From Cardiocondyla obscurior (lineage: Eukaryota; Arthropoda; Insecta; Hymenoptera; Formicidae), in assembly GCF_019399895.1 (NCBI RefSeq), contig NC_091875.1, positions 4,092,001 to 4,156,000 on the forward strand: DNA of 64,000 nt, in the 5' to 3' direction. Each line of letters opens with the position of its first letter. Position 1 is the stretch's first letter. Position numbers and translations under genes: made by a program. The notes beneath the pieces are model-generated. The model saw nothing but the letters and a program-made list of their open reading frames with translations, searched no databases and was not told the origin of the DNA. Below, one piece after another: positions 50,924 to 64,000 of the stretch.

Positions 50924-53900
50924 GAATCGGAGAGAGAAAGAGAGACGAGATACGAACCAAGTGACACAAACGCTCGCGAGTAATTATCCGGCTCTTTTTC
51001 TTATCTTCCTTAATCTCCGAGACTCGAACCCGTATAATATCGTGCTCTCAATGAAATTTTAGCTCATCTGCGGAGAAAAACACTCAATTGACGCGCATAA
51101 TTGTCGAAAAGGAAAAAAAAAAGTAAATATATTCAAAGTAACGCTAATCCGATCCACCCAGTCATCTATTGCTTAACGCGTCGAGTTTCTCACGCATTTA
51201 AAAAAACGAGTCGAATTATTTTCTCTCTTTTAGCAAATTAGAAAGTGAGCGGCGAAGCGATCTCGTTGCGCGAGTTAACGCGACACGCAAGAGCAATCGC
51301 TATTTACGCTACAATTATTACCGTAATTCCTTACGTAATGCAACATTTCCGTCGGCCGTACTAACGAATAGTTAAGTCGAGATAATTTTCAGACGCCGGC
51401 GGATAATCTATCAAGAAAATTCAGTCGGATCGGAAACGCTTGCCTGCCTGGTTTATATGTCGCATTACTCGCGGATATTTCAAGTGACGCAGCTAGGCAA
51501 TCCTGGCGGGTAGCATGGCGCAACCGCATCTCAGGAGGATCATTTAACCGAGATAATTGCCAAACATTGTTCACCTTGTTAGCCGTTGCAGCTCGGCTGG
51601 CAAACTTGAGCGAGTTAATAAGCAACACGCTGGGACGACGGTTACGACAGTGACGACAATAGAGACGGCGATGACTACAGAGGCGGCAATAGGTGCCAAA
51701 GCAGAGGCCTGAGCATCGAACCGTGTGTAAATCAGCGTCTTCAATTTGTAGTCGATCGTCTTGACTGCGTTATGAAGCAGCAACCGTGAAAGGCTACGTC
51801 TTATTCACTCGTACCTTATAGCGCTGTTATTCATCATGTGTTACACTGCTCATTTCTGCAGAAAGTCATTTTTCATTCCGCGCTTAGTCGCCACCGCTCT
51901 CTCTCTCTCTCACTTGATATAAAGTCGATTTAACTCAAGTGGAGTTAATAACGCTCTTCCGACCTACGTGTCTCTTCCAAAAGAATACATTTCGGAACAT
52001 GAATAGTACGCGAATAACTACGAGCGGAATGCTCCAATTACTTAGCGAATTTATCTATCTTATAGGTAATCATACGCCTATCTTTATTTTTTTTTTTTAT
52101 AAGCAGACATTGATCGTATACGATTTTCCTAAAATATATATTATATTACGTATTCTCTTTTCTCGGTAATTAATGGTTTCTGGCGAAATATATATATAAA
52201 GAGATAATTATTTAACTAAAATAGCAATCAAATGCACGCGTGCGCCATAGAGAGAAAGAGACGGAGGGAGGCGAAAGGACGTAGGTAGGTAATTAAGGGC
52301 CGCAGGAAGGTTCAAACTGGAAAGCAAAGTCGAAGGGCGCCTCTTCTCTCCCGTGAGAGGCGTGAATTACATGGCGAGGCAAGCGAGCCGGCAGACAGGC
52401 TCATTGTCCTCCGCTAGTTTAATTAATGCAGCTGAACCGGCAGCTCCCTCATATCCTCCTCCGCCTATCCGGTGTCTCTTACCAGCACGTTCGCCAACCA
52501 TGTCTCTTTCTTCCATCGCATCATCCCTTCGTATCGCCAACTCGTGTATAGTCGTACACCATAGCTCCGAACGACGTACATGCAATCTACCAGAGGCAAT
52601 TCCGCATACTCGACAATATCATCCTCGGTTGGATTTCGATAATGATCCATCAATTAACCGACGGATCACTGATTCGCCCGCCTTGATTTCGTTAGGGGGA
52701 GGAAAAAAAATACCCCCCGAAGATATGTCTTATTTGTAAAAAGAGATCAAGGGATCTAATTGTTCTCGCTTTTCCGCGATGCTAATATGTTTTCCGTATA
52801 TGTATAAAAATTACGTTTAAAGAATCAAGGAATAAAAAAAAAAAATTATTGGAAAGAAGAAATGGCAAAAGAAATTCTTCAAATATTTTTAACATTAAAA
52901 ATTGAAAAGTGTTCTACCTAACACGTTAAAAACTAAAACTGCATATTGCTTTCAGATGCAATTAACGTCAGTTGCGACAAAGTGTTGGAGAAGAAGATCC
53001 GCGCATTTTTTCGTCATTCGGTCGACGGATGCTAATTTCAAATTTAATTCCGATTATTCGGACATTATAGCGGAAAGGATTTTTAACCGGTCAATCCATA
53101 TCTCAAGAACAGACGCACACGCGATCTTTCGTGCCAGATAGTCGTCGCCGCGATACGTCGATCCACCGTGTATTCTTCGCGTTCTCCGGTAGCCTTCGAG
53201 AAAAAAAAAAAAGAAGCGCGATCGTGTGTAACTCCGCACGATCAATCGGTTAGCAACAATGCAAAGCGTTCTCGAGAGCGACTTGAAAATCCTAATAAAT
53301 TCTTGTACTCGCAGTTCGCGTCCGTTAAACGAATTTCCAAGGTGGATTGACGACAGCGACGGCAATGACGATAGCGAGCGAGAGAGCAGGTGGATGCGCT
53401 TTATCGATTTTGGCATACCAGACAAGTTGCTTCTGCTTTCGCGGCGATAATTCGCCGACTCGGTGCTTCGGCTTGGCGCGGCTTAAGTCGCCCACTTGGA
53501 AAGTTCATCAACGCAATCTGTGCTTCTCATATTCCGGCAGAATATTCCCGAACTCGGACGGATATCCGCGAAAACTTCTTTCCCTAACCTACACATATTG
53601 CGCGGGTATCAATTATAAACGTTCAAAACCAAAAAGAGAAAAATACTTAGTTAAAGGCTGGAAGAACGTACCCTCGGCCAAGGCAGCCGGTCCGTCGATC
53701 ATTTTCTCAAATTTTCCATCGCCGTTTATTCGCCGCACATTAACAATTCTATTTAATATAATATTCGGCACGTAAGCTCGTGTATCGCGCGCGAATGTGT
53801 GTAACGGTGAGACAAACAAAAGTCGGGGGCGGTCGGGGGCAGTCGGACGCGCTCGGCCGCGCCGGTGGCTACGTGCTCTCGCGCGGCAATTTCAAGAGCC

Positions 53901-56463
53901 CCCCCTTGTCCCCTGCTAGATATGTCGCGCTGCGCTGTTCGGCTTACAAAGTAAGTGCACATATGTAAGAAGCCGCGTGCGCGCCGAATAACTTGGCAAT
54001 ACGTTTAACGAACAACGATATCGGCTGCCGCGATTTAGCTTATCGTGATCGTTGTTCTCAACGTGGAGAGAATCAGCGGAGTAAAAGCCTCGCGCGGATA
54101 AATCTTTCGTTCTCGATTACGCAGCGATTTTCAGTCTCGCGTTATACTTCGATATTTCCGTAGCACGGCGATTACTTTCTTTGACTGATGCAATGTCGCG
54201 ATGCGTGAGTTTTCTACTTCCGGCGGCTGTTGTTTAAGAGAGAGTACAGTTCTGCTTGGACAATGTCTGGTCCAGAAGAAGGGAACGCACCCTCGCCGCC
54301 GTGATCGGTCTGCCCGCCATGCACCCTGGAGTGCCATTCTAATAATCAGGGAAAAATTTGCGAAGGTTGGCACGCAAGTGCCATCCCAGACCAGGGTCGA
54401 GCGACGGATTTTAATTAATATCTCTTTTAATTCGTAGTCATGATTTTTTGCGAGTGTCTTGTGCGCAGAAGAAATACACGACCTGGCATTCCCGACGTTC
54501 TAAGGGGAGGAAGAAACCCAGGAAGAGGGCATCCTGCTTCGGCGGAGCAACATTGACGTAAGAATAATTTTTCATTTACGAAAAAATTCACATTTTCCCC
54601 GCTGCTCATCTAGATAACTCTGCCGATTCGATAAGAAGAGAAATAAAAATTTTAATAATTAATACACAGCAAACTTTCACCTTTTTGAAAAGTTAAACTT
54701 ATTAGAAATTTTGTTTAGATAAGAAATAACTTCATTATTAATTCTCTAATCGGGAAATTAATTAGTGACACGTAAATTTATTTTTCGTCGGTGTAAATCC
54801 GCCGCTGCGCATCGAACCGGTGAGTCGATATTATTTTTTTTTCTTTTTTTATACTGCGTTAGAATTTCTGCGTTACAGGGAATAAATCGAACAAAATGTA
54901 CGACCGAACGAAAATTATAATATCGTATAAAACAATATATAAAAATATTAAATAATAATAATGTAAAAAGGAAGTCGCGTATATACGCGCACAAAAATAA
55001 TTTAACGGCCGATACGGAATTTATGATTGCTGGAAAATCCGATCGACTGCCAAGAATATAAACGTTACAAAAATAGCCGGGAATATCTGGCTGCGCGTAT
55101 TAAAAGAAAATTTCAGGAGCGCCTTTCTATTATAAAATACTTAGCAAGAATAGAAATTTCTGTAAAACAAAAATAACGTAGACCGAGGCGATAAGCGAGG
55201 TTTCAAGGTGTCAACGTCGCGCGCGCGAGGGGTTGACCAGCCAGGTCAAGTAAACAAAAAGTAGACGTAGGAGAAAACGAAGAGCCACGAGGAAGTGGAG
55301 AAAGAGGTGAACGGACGTCGGGACGCTATTTATATTCGATGCCGAGGACATTCAACCTACAAGCACCCCCGCCTTCCTGACCGTGTATCCTCTCCATCTC
55401 CATCTTCGTCTCGCACTGTTTTTCGCTTTATCTCACTCCGCGCTCATCTCGTATCCACTCGGTGGCGACGTGAAAACGGATAAACTCGCGAATAAATCTC
55501 CCAGCTGTATAGCTGCGAGAGAACTTCCTGCTTCTCCCCCGTCTCTCATGTTTCACTCTATATCCTCATCTTGCGGTCCGAGTGCCTCATCACGGATTAC
55601 CCGTGAGGTAGACATGCGTAAACGAGCCGGTTCCACTGGTAATTTGAAGAATTAATCAACCGAACGAACAAAGTTTTCGCGGCGGTGATCGATGGACGAA
55701 ACCAGCGTATCATTTACCGCGGCGTACATGCGGAACTCCACTACTGAGATATATGCATTTCAATCGGCAGGACTAAATTTCAAACGGAAACCGACGTATA
55801 AGAAAACTTATAAAAAAAATCACTTTTGATTAAAATGATCGTCGCTGTTGTAAAAATCAGTTTGCAGTTCTCTCATCATTGATCAGCAGCTTTATAACGA
55901 GTATTTCAACGCTCTCGAACTTGGACATTCGACGTTGCATTTGGCTTTTCATTCTACGCGAATTTCATAGCCGTCTATCGGTCTTCCGCGTGTCGGCTGA
56001 CCGTGCGACACGCAAAACAAAGAAAAATCGTCGGAAGCGGAAAGAAAGCAGACGCGAAATTAGATTTTCTAGCAGGGTCGCCCCGGCACCTAGCGCGCGC
56101 TGTAGGATAGCGAAAAAATAATATCGATCTATCCATTCGACGAGCTCACGTCGAAAGAAGATGAACGAAACGGGAAAGGGAGAGAGAAAGAGAGAGAGAA
56201 AAAAAAGAGCTATAGATTTCATTCTCGGCGTGGAGATCTCTAGGTAGAAATCGAAACGAATGAGAAACGAACAGAGAAAGAGAAAAAGAAAAAAAGAGAG
56301 AGAGAGAGAACACGAGTTGAAGAGAAGAATCGGAAGACTGATTGAACATAGGGAAAACGGGGTATCATCCATGCCCGTAATTAGAATCCACTTCGTGGAA
56401 ATGGTTCCGAGGCTTCGGAAACCCGTCTGCTCTCTCGTTCCTCCGTTTATAATCCTTTAGCTG

Positions 56464-56531
56464 GATAGGTAGGTAGGTAGGTTGGTAGGTAGGTAGGTAG
56501 GTAGGTAGGTAGATAGGTGGGTAGGTAGGTA
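56464..56531. repeat. (TAGG)n tetranucleotide repeat
   Basis: TAGG units with TTGG, GATA and GTGG variants, degrading into GGT-rich sequence up to about 56570. Confidence 0.9.
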
Positions 56532-59500
56532 CAAGATAGGTAGGTGGGTTGGTTGACTGGCTGGTTGTTGCACGATACACACGCGCGCATCCAAGAAACT
56601 CAATACAATTGCGTAATACATACCGCGATAACTATGATAACGTCACATGAACGACGAGAACGACGACGAGTTTTGAATCTCTCGCAATCTCACGTAATCG
56701 AAAAAAAAAAAAGAAAAGGAATCGCCACAGAGACGGATTTCCTGTAATTACGCGGATTATACGGTTATTCGTGTGAAATGTTACTTTTTGCGTAATCTGT
56801 TTCTTTCTTTCGCTGCTTTTTCTCTCGTCTTAAATTTCGAAGCACTTCGCGAGTGTACCGGGACGAGCGTATAATGAACGTACGCGATGCTAATCGATAA
56901 CGATACTACGGTGATTTGCAGTGATTTTAGTAAATTTGCCTTTTTAAATGGAAAAATTTAATCTTCGATAAACGCATATTGTACGAACGGAGAGGACATC
57001 GTGTAAAAAAATTTTTAAGTTAGCGAAAAGGTACGGTTTTAGTTGGCTCTTGGCCAACGCGTAAAGTCATTAAGTTTCGTGTCTGGTAACAGAAGCAACG
57101 AAGGCTCGTAAAAGAATAAAAAAATAAAAAAGGGGGGGGTAACGGAGGTTGACAGTCACCACGACAATCCGATCGAACCGACAGTCTTTTTATGAGTATT
57201 TTTAGTTAATATTTGACGTTCTATCTACAAACGAAATGAAATCCAATGTACACCGGCGCATTCGAACTAGTCGAACTAAGTGAATATTCATTGCTACGAA
57301 TAAATTTGTCATTCATTTAGAATTCAATTTGCAATGCTATTCAGATCAGTAACTAACCCTTAAATAACGATTACGTTAAAATAAGTTTTATACGAAAACG
57401 TCTTTGGCAGAATTAGATCGTTATTCATTTGCAACATCAAAGTTTAATAATAATATAATAATGTAAAAATAAAATTGAGTTAAAAATAGTAGACGATGTA
57501 CATATATATTTCCCGATGGTGGCACAGTCGACGAAATAACCCGCCGATATCGCCGTCAGTCCGAGCTGGCGTCATCTTTCAACGTCTAACGAGCGATGCT
57601 AAATCGGTGATCGTGCATTACGCGACCGTTCGCTCTTACGGATCGGCGATTATTTAGACAATGGAGGCGCGATAGGAATCGCGGCACCTCAGGGACCCGG
57701 GGAGATACGAGCGAGCTAAACCGTACGTAAGAAAAAGACGGGCAAAGGCGGAGAAACGGGGAATCGATCGACCAGCGAGGGAACGAGCACTCATCGTAGC
57801 TTGGCTCGATATCGACGAACGTGACGGGTGTCGAGATTGTTCCGACCGTGAGACGCGAACGGCTTGATAATTCCGTCGCGGTAATTAAATCAGGTAATTA
57901 GGCCGGGCCGTAACTCGGCGAAGGCATCACGTCGTCCATCCCTTCGGTAAGGTTGTCGTTAAACCATCGTCGCCGTCATGCGACACTCGCGCGTTTATGT
58001 CAGTTATTACTGTCAAAGTCGTCGGAACGTACATGTTTCCTCGGTATTAACGAGACATTTTATTGACCCTATCGCAAATGGATGCGACTCGGTCTGTCTT
58101 TTGCGGCTCCAACAGACTTCGGGGTCTGTTAAAGCGACTTGACAAGGATAAGCTCGTAGGCACGGCGGGTATCAGGTCTCGATTGTTACGCTTTTAGTCA
58201 CTTGAAGTTCCGTACCTCAGAAATTAATTCCTACTTCATTGTTTTTGTAATTTATCGTCGTATATTTCTATACCCGCGACAAATGTCCGCGGCAATTTCC
58301 TACGCGCTCTTATTCGAACACTTGACAAAATGAAATTTATTACATTTAATAAATTATACTTATCGGCGATCTTAGCAAATATTTTGGATAAGAAGGAAAT
58401 AGTGAAATTAAATTAATTAAATTACAAACCGGTTTCGTTACAAACGCGGATTTGTCGTGGGTGATTACGAGCACGCGGTACATCGATGTTTCTAATGCGC
58501 ACGTTTTACTAAAGTAAAAGATTTTTTTTATCACTCGTCGTTTCAATATACACGTAACGTTTTGCATACTTCAATCGTTTGTATTATAAATTATGCCAGA
58601 GAAAAGTGCAAAACCTAATATATTCCTGCTTACTCACGCCGAATCTCTCAGTTAACGCGCACGTTAATTAATGAGCGATTAGTATATCTTTCCCACAAAG
58701 AACTGTATACGAGCCGAAATATGTATTCCGGGTGGAACGCAATTTTGCTCCGGAAAGATAAACAGCGGCCGCCGTTACGTCGTACTCGTGACGTTAAATT
58801 CTGTCATGCGAATATCCCGACTAGCAGAAACTGTAGAACAGATGCAGCGAGCATCCCGAAACTTCGGATTTCAAGTACAACATAGTACTATCTGTCGACG
58901 CAAAGGGATTCGCCAACTTCAGCATTTAGCGCTTGCAGTATCTTATCTCGGAAATATGTGCGCGCGTACGCCTACACATTAAATACTCTCCGTGCTTTTC
59001 ATAGATTTTTCCCTTTTCTCTAATTAGAATCAATTTTTCCTTAACCCTCTATAATAAAATTTTTTATGCTCTCTAAAGAAACTCTAAAAGAAAAAAAAAA
59101 CCTCCATAATATGACATCGAGAAATATGAACCTTTAGATACGAAACAAAAATTAATTTGTAGCCTTTAACTTTTTTAAATGAATTAAAACTTCATCCGAT
59201 AATGAAATCAATTTTCACTTTACCATCCCGGAGACCCTATCCGTCCGAAATTGAATCAAGTTTATCGAACATCCCAGATGGATGTGCTAGAAATACACGC
59301 TGTACGCGTTACACACGCGCGCGTCTCGCACGGCGTCCACAATCATTAAAGGCAGAAAGAGAGAACTCGAGAAAGAAAGGCGTGGAGAGAGCTTTCTTGC
59401 GCGCCCGTGCGATTATGCGCGCGAATACATGCTTATGCATGTGCTTCGCGCGCAGAGATTTATGTCGACGGCGATACCTTTCTCTTTGCATAGAAACGCC

Positions 59501-59621
59501 GGTAATGCTCTGCTCAGCTCCGCCACGGTGCCGCGAACGCAATGCATTATCCTTAATGAATCGACTGTGTAAAGCCTTACTAAAGTTTCATATTTCCACT
59601 TATACATCGATCAGAACTCAC

Positions 59622-59661
59622 CCCGTCTCCTCTCGCTAAGCGTTAATCTTGTAACTGCCAT
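59622..59661 (-). CDS. Candidate sd start exon (weak)
   Basis: ATG at 59661-59659, 13 codons plus G (MAVTRLTLSERRR + G), ending at a strong donor G|GTGAGT. The phase fits the exon at 45249, giving ...RRRGSAVAAADT and a 461-residue protein. Phase agreement happens by chance one time in three, and I have no homology support. A rival lies at 50923-50863. Confidence 0.28.
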
Positions 59662-62600
59662 CGAGCTATATTAAGTAAGGGGAATATCACGACACTCGTG
59701 AGCGCATCGAAAATGAAACGCGATATTAAATGATAATCCACGACGTAGGTATGACTTTACTAATTCACCGAAAACAGTTCGTTGCGCGTGGAACATATTT
59801 TAATGTAGTTAGAGAGAACATTCTGTTAGAAAGTAACAACTTATTTGCAAATTAAACCGAAAGCAAACCTTGGAAAAAAAAAAAGAAAAAAGAATTCTAA
59901 CACGAGTATTTCAAGTGACCGCATCAATCGCGGTTTGTGCGCGCGGTGTTTATTGATCGATTATTTCACATGTTCGGGGGATACGAGCGAGCGATAAGTT
60001 AACGGAAAAACATAAATGAAAATACGCGGCGCGTATATCTGCATGTTAATTTATGCGTAACGTATGCGTATGCTCTCAATCAACGTGAAACTATAATTCT
60101 AATATTAAATGATTAAATAACATGTAGATAGATTACCTTGTAATTAACTAACATCAATAAATGAACTAATTAATTAGGTAATTATAGAACTCTAGCATTT
60201 CCAAACAATTAATCTGCGCATAGAGAGATGCAATGAACAATGATACATGTACGTTACGTGCCGCAGATGATGCGCTCTCGTCGATAAATTTCTAACGGAG
60301 AAAAATTCTTTCGCGGCGATTATTTATCTTAATTTTCATTTCTCGTAGCTTGTTTTTTTTTTTTTATTATTTATATATGTATATCGTCTCACTTTTTGTT
60401 AAAGTATCGTTTAAAAAGGTCGGCCGGCTAGGCCTGTTATCTCGCGCGAGGCTAACGTCACTACTGCCGCATTCTTTAGCCGAAGGTCGAGCGCGCAGTA
60501 CGCAGGTAACGTAGCGGTAGGTACTCCATACATATCAGTCGTGAAATAAGTCGTATTTAATGAATAAAACTATCGGCTGACGCAGCTCAGCTTCCGCGAC
60601 TGGTCATTTTTATGCGGAGAGTATTTGCGACATCTCGGCGAACACTTTTTTGACGCATAATACTCGGAATTGCCTTATAATTAATGAGTCTTTATTCCAT
60701 TTATATTATTGCACGCGGAAATGTAAGGGTAATTAAAATTTACAAAATAATTAAAGTAATTAAAATTAACCAAATGATAAAAATTAGGGTGACATTTACT
60801 CTCGCGAAAGTGTGCCAAGCGAGAGAAGAAATTAACAAGGTGATTTTCCGGTGACAATTAGATCTCTACATTTTTTTTCTTTTCTTTTTTTTTTTTTTTT
60901 TTTTTTTTTTAATAGCGTTGCGATGAGTTTAGATGCGACACACCGATAGCTATTTGCGGACAATTGTCGCGCGTTGCATTGTTTGAAGCAGCGGTTAATT
61001 ACGTGAGGCGCATGAGCCACACATCTGCAATTGTTGCCTATTCGCTGTTGCACGCATGTTGAGATCGATTTCTCATTACGCTGCAAAAGTACTTTTGCCG
61101 GGCCACCGCGTTATTTTATTTTCATGCAAATGCGAAGTAAAAATCTCGGTTAATCAAATTTAATTCATTTTAAAATTTCACCGAAATCATATATGTACGA
61201 GCGTAACATGCGAAATTGGCGCAAGGCGAGCTTCTAAAAATCCCAATTCGCAAACTGCTTCCTGCCGCCCCGGTTTTTGCCACATACCCGCGCCGTTTAG
61301 TTTGCATGCGAACTTTATCTGTGCTCCACCATAATTTACGACGACAGGCTAATTTCCTGCCAGGAATGGTTGCACCGATAATTAACTCGCATGAGTGAGA
61401 AGTTTTAAAAGTGCGTGAAATAACGCGAGAATGTCGCGGGACACCGCGGGTTCGATAACGTTGCTAAGATTATCTTTTTAATTGCCCGCTCGTGATCGCT
61501 GGCACGCCGGAGAGCCCGTCGACTCGTACGCGTTTGAAGGGGGTATTAGCAAATAATACCCGGGCCCTCCAGAAAGGTGCATCGTGCGGAGCGAGTCTAA
61601 GGATCCGCTTGCAATTTCAACATCGCGCAGCCATAACGAGTCCCCGAGACAATGGCTCGTATATATCGGGTGGCAAAAGAGTAGTGCGTGGGCCGTCCGA
61701 CATGCCGTGCCGAATAATGCATGCGATTCCGTGAGAAATTATTGTCGAGCACGATCGCGCCGCGGGAATTTCAGTATCTTGTCTCGGTGAGTAGCGCGAC
61801 TCGCGCTGTGCAAAATTAATAACGCCGACGGTTCGAACGAGCTCGTTAACCGCGACGTTTCATCAGATCTCACAGGATCCTCGCGAGATCGTGAAGCGAG
61901 TTATCGGATTTTTCAAATCTCATTAGCATTCACGCCGAATAACCGAAAAAAAGATACGCGTGATTACAAGGTTGGAGTGGCCGGACTTGGCAGAAGTTTA
62001 AAGATGGCCCTTCCAGGGACTGACCGAGCCTTATTATTACGGTACTCGTTATACCGTGTGCCCGCCTATTATCCTTCTAGTTTTTCTCTCTAAATAAATG
62101 ACGCTAATTCGTCTTAATGCGCGACATCCGGTCGTGCAGCGCCTGTGACTTACAGGCACCTCTGAAAATCTTGGAATGAGTTACAGCACACAATGATGCG
62201 TACGTTTCCATACATAAAATAATGGTCATTATTCTCACAGGCACGAGAGAGCAATTGCATTTTCTCGTAAAGATTTTGCTAACACGACATAGACAAGTAC
62301 GTTAACGTCATTTTCCTAAAAACAGTGAACTGCTTTCGTAATAAATCTTTTAATTTACATATACATGACGAAAAGCGTGTTTTATTAAAAAAAAAAAAAA
62401 TACGGGAAAATATTGCAAGCAAAAGTATCGATATACTTAATCGTAGCGCGCGCGAGGAACAGATTAACGAGGGATGAATAAAACGAAAGACAAGAAAAAA
62501 AAAGAAAAAAAAAAAAAAAAAAAAAAAAGAGGAAGAGCGTCCGAGTCTGACAAACTAAATTTCAGGTATGCTTGCCTTATCATTAGTCACGGGTGCGCCA

Positions 62601-64000
62601 TGGTGTGAATTAGACTCAATTACACGGCCGCGAGTAATCCCGGGGAAACCGAGTATCCATTAATCGAGTTACCTGGAACTTCAAACTCTGGGAGTAGGAA
62701 AGTTCGCTTGCCATTAAAACCAAGGGCGCGGTTTAGACCTCGCGAGTTCGAAAAGCACAAACGAGCTTCGCTCTTTTCCTCTCTCTCTCTTTCTCTCCCT
62801 CTCTTTTTCCTTAACTCCCTGGCAGATTTCGACATTTACAGTTCCTTTGGCGGATTAATGTAAAGTCAAACCTAACAAGTATTTTAAAAATGTCATTAAT
62901 ATTAATAACCAAGTATTTTTCTAAACGCTAGCGACGACAATCCGAATAATAAAAATGTATCAAATTCATCACAATACTTAAATACCTAAAAAAGAAAAAA
63001 AAAAAGTTTCTTATCGCGTCAAATTATTCCTATTGAAATTTCCACGAGAAAAAAAAAAAGTCGGCTTTCAATGCATCGAGGATAACATTTGTATAATTCA
63101 TTCTTCTGCGTTCTGCATAATGACCTATGGAATAAGGTGCGTTCTTAACGCATTGCATCTATACTTTCTCGATGTTTAGAGATCTACTCGTTCAGAGAAT
63201 TACATCTCGAAGTTGAGTTCGAAAGCTTCAACTTTTAAAAACCCCTGGAGTTAGTTTACGCGCGTTCAAAATAACTCGTGCTTTTTTTTTTCGTAAACAG
63301 ATTGGCTTAAACCACCGATAATTAATTGAGTTGAAACGATAGCGCGGTATTATAGATAGGAGAAACAAAGCTCTATTATCTCGGGCTACTTTCGCTCTTA
63401 GCCTCGCCTTCTTAAAGTTTTTTTTTTTTTCTCTTTTTTTTTTTACTCGCGCGCGATCCAGCTAAGCTCTGTCAGCCGGTGCGCGGGACCAAGCTGCCGC
63501 TCGTAGATCATGCGGTGCAATCGGGTGCTGCATGTTGCCATGCAAAGGGGTAAAGGCAACAACTGGGTTACCGGACTCTTTTATACGTGTAGCGCGCGGA
63601 CGTACGAGCATGTGTTGGAGAATGTGCTCGTACACGGGGTATATTCCACACTCGCGTAACCGCTATTTACGTCGTACCGGGCCGCGTTCGCGATCTATTA
63701 TGTATCAACCTCAGATGTGTATATCACCCGCGCGCGCTGCAGGACAATGATAGATCAATGCGACACGCGCGGATTAATGGGTCGCATGGCTACACATGTG
63801 CACACATACCGGGAGGGACCCGCTCGCATTTTCCCCTTCACCGACCCCCTCCCCCTCTCTTGGTATTATCGCGAAATACGCATCGATACGTCTGCCGTAT
63901 CACGGTCGATGACGCGCGATCGAAAACGACAGTCCTAAATGGGGAACACATTATCGTATAAGCTGCAACGGTGTTACAAACGCCCCGAAATGTCAAGCGT

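Larger units (their letters stand above)
45250..64000. other. Region upstream of the resolved sd exons; no supported gene
   Basis: 18.7 kb, CpG-rich in places, with microsatellites and homopolymer runs. I read the longer open frames on both strands (for example 47045-47599 minus and 48232-48603 minus) and recognised no domain, and none has convincing splice borders. Most likely sd 5' introns, 5' UTR exons and regulatory DNA; a noncoding RNA gene cannot be excluded. Confidence 0.5.

Noticed and set aside
51000..51060. Minus-strand GGGTTCGAGTCTCGG resembling a tRNA B box
   Set aside because: The surrounding bases do not form a T-arm stem or a cloverleaf.

Overview
This window is nuclear DNA from an insect, most likely a hymenopteran and perhaps an ant. 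Genes are split by short AT-rich introns with GT/AG borders, and every recognisable protein matches a conserved animal family in its insect-like form. The right half is GC- and CpG-richer with many simple repeats, a pattern familiar from ant genomes. The species call is inference.

Left part (1-16.3 kb) is compact and gene-dense. It holds the C-terminal half of a divergent arrestin (+, exons up to 144, 516-679, 4032-4313, 4439-4723; its 5' part lies left of the window). Next comes a first coding exon of a janus/PHPT1-type phosphohistidine phosphatase (-, 6524-6665) whose remaining exons I cannot find. Then follow a complete Sex comb on midleg gene, Scm (+, 7419-10713, seven exons), a complete TXNDC9 gene (-, 12186-13078, three exons) and a complete cytosolic arginyl-tRNA synthetase gene (+, 13476-16287, eight exons). 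PHPT1/Scm and TXNDC9/ArgRS are head-to-head pairs with short shared promoter regions. Scm/TXNDC9 and ArgRS/scalloped meet tail to tail.

Right part (about 21.4 kb to at least 45.2 kb, probably further) is one large minus-strand gene, scalloped (sd), the insect TEAD factor that works with Yorkie and Vestigial. Eight coding exons were resolved in a continuous reading frame. The TEA DNA-binding domain is split by a 14.2-kb intron, and a 156-bp exon between the TEA domain and the Yki-binding domain looks like an in-frame cassette. The start codon exon was not settled; two phase-compatible candidates lie near 50.9 kb and 59.6 kb. The 45.3-64 kb stretch has no other coding region I can support. It is probably sd 5' intron or upstream DNA with microsatellites.

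The genes are a chromosomal neighbourhood rather than an operon: signal desensitisation, Polycomb silencing, protein folding, translation and Hippo-pathway transcription. I found no clearly new biological system. The leads most worth a second look are the orphan PHPT1 exon, a 63-nt in-frame mini-intron in Scm, the sd cassette and start exons, a 109-bp inverted-repeat element in the ArgRS-sd interval, a hairpin in a Scm intron and unexplained GC-rich islands inside AT-rich introns.
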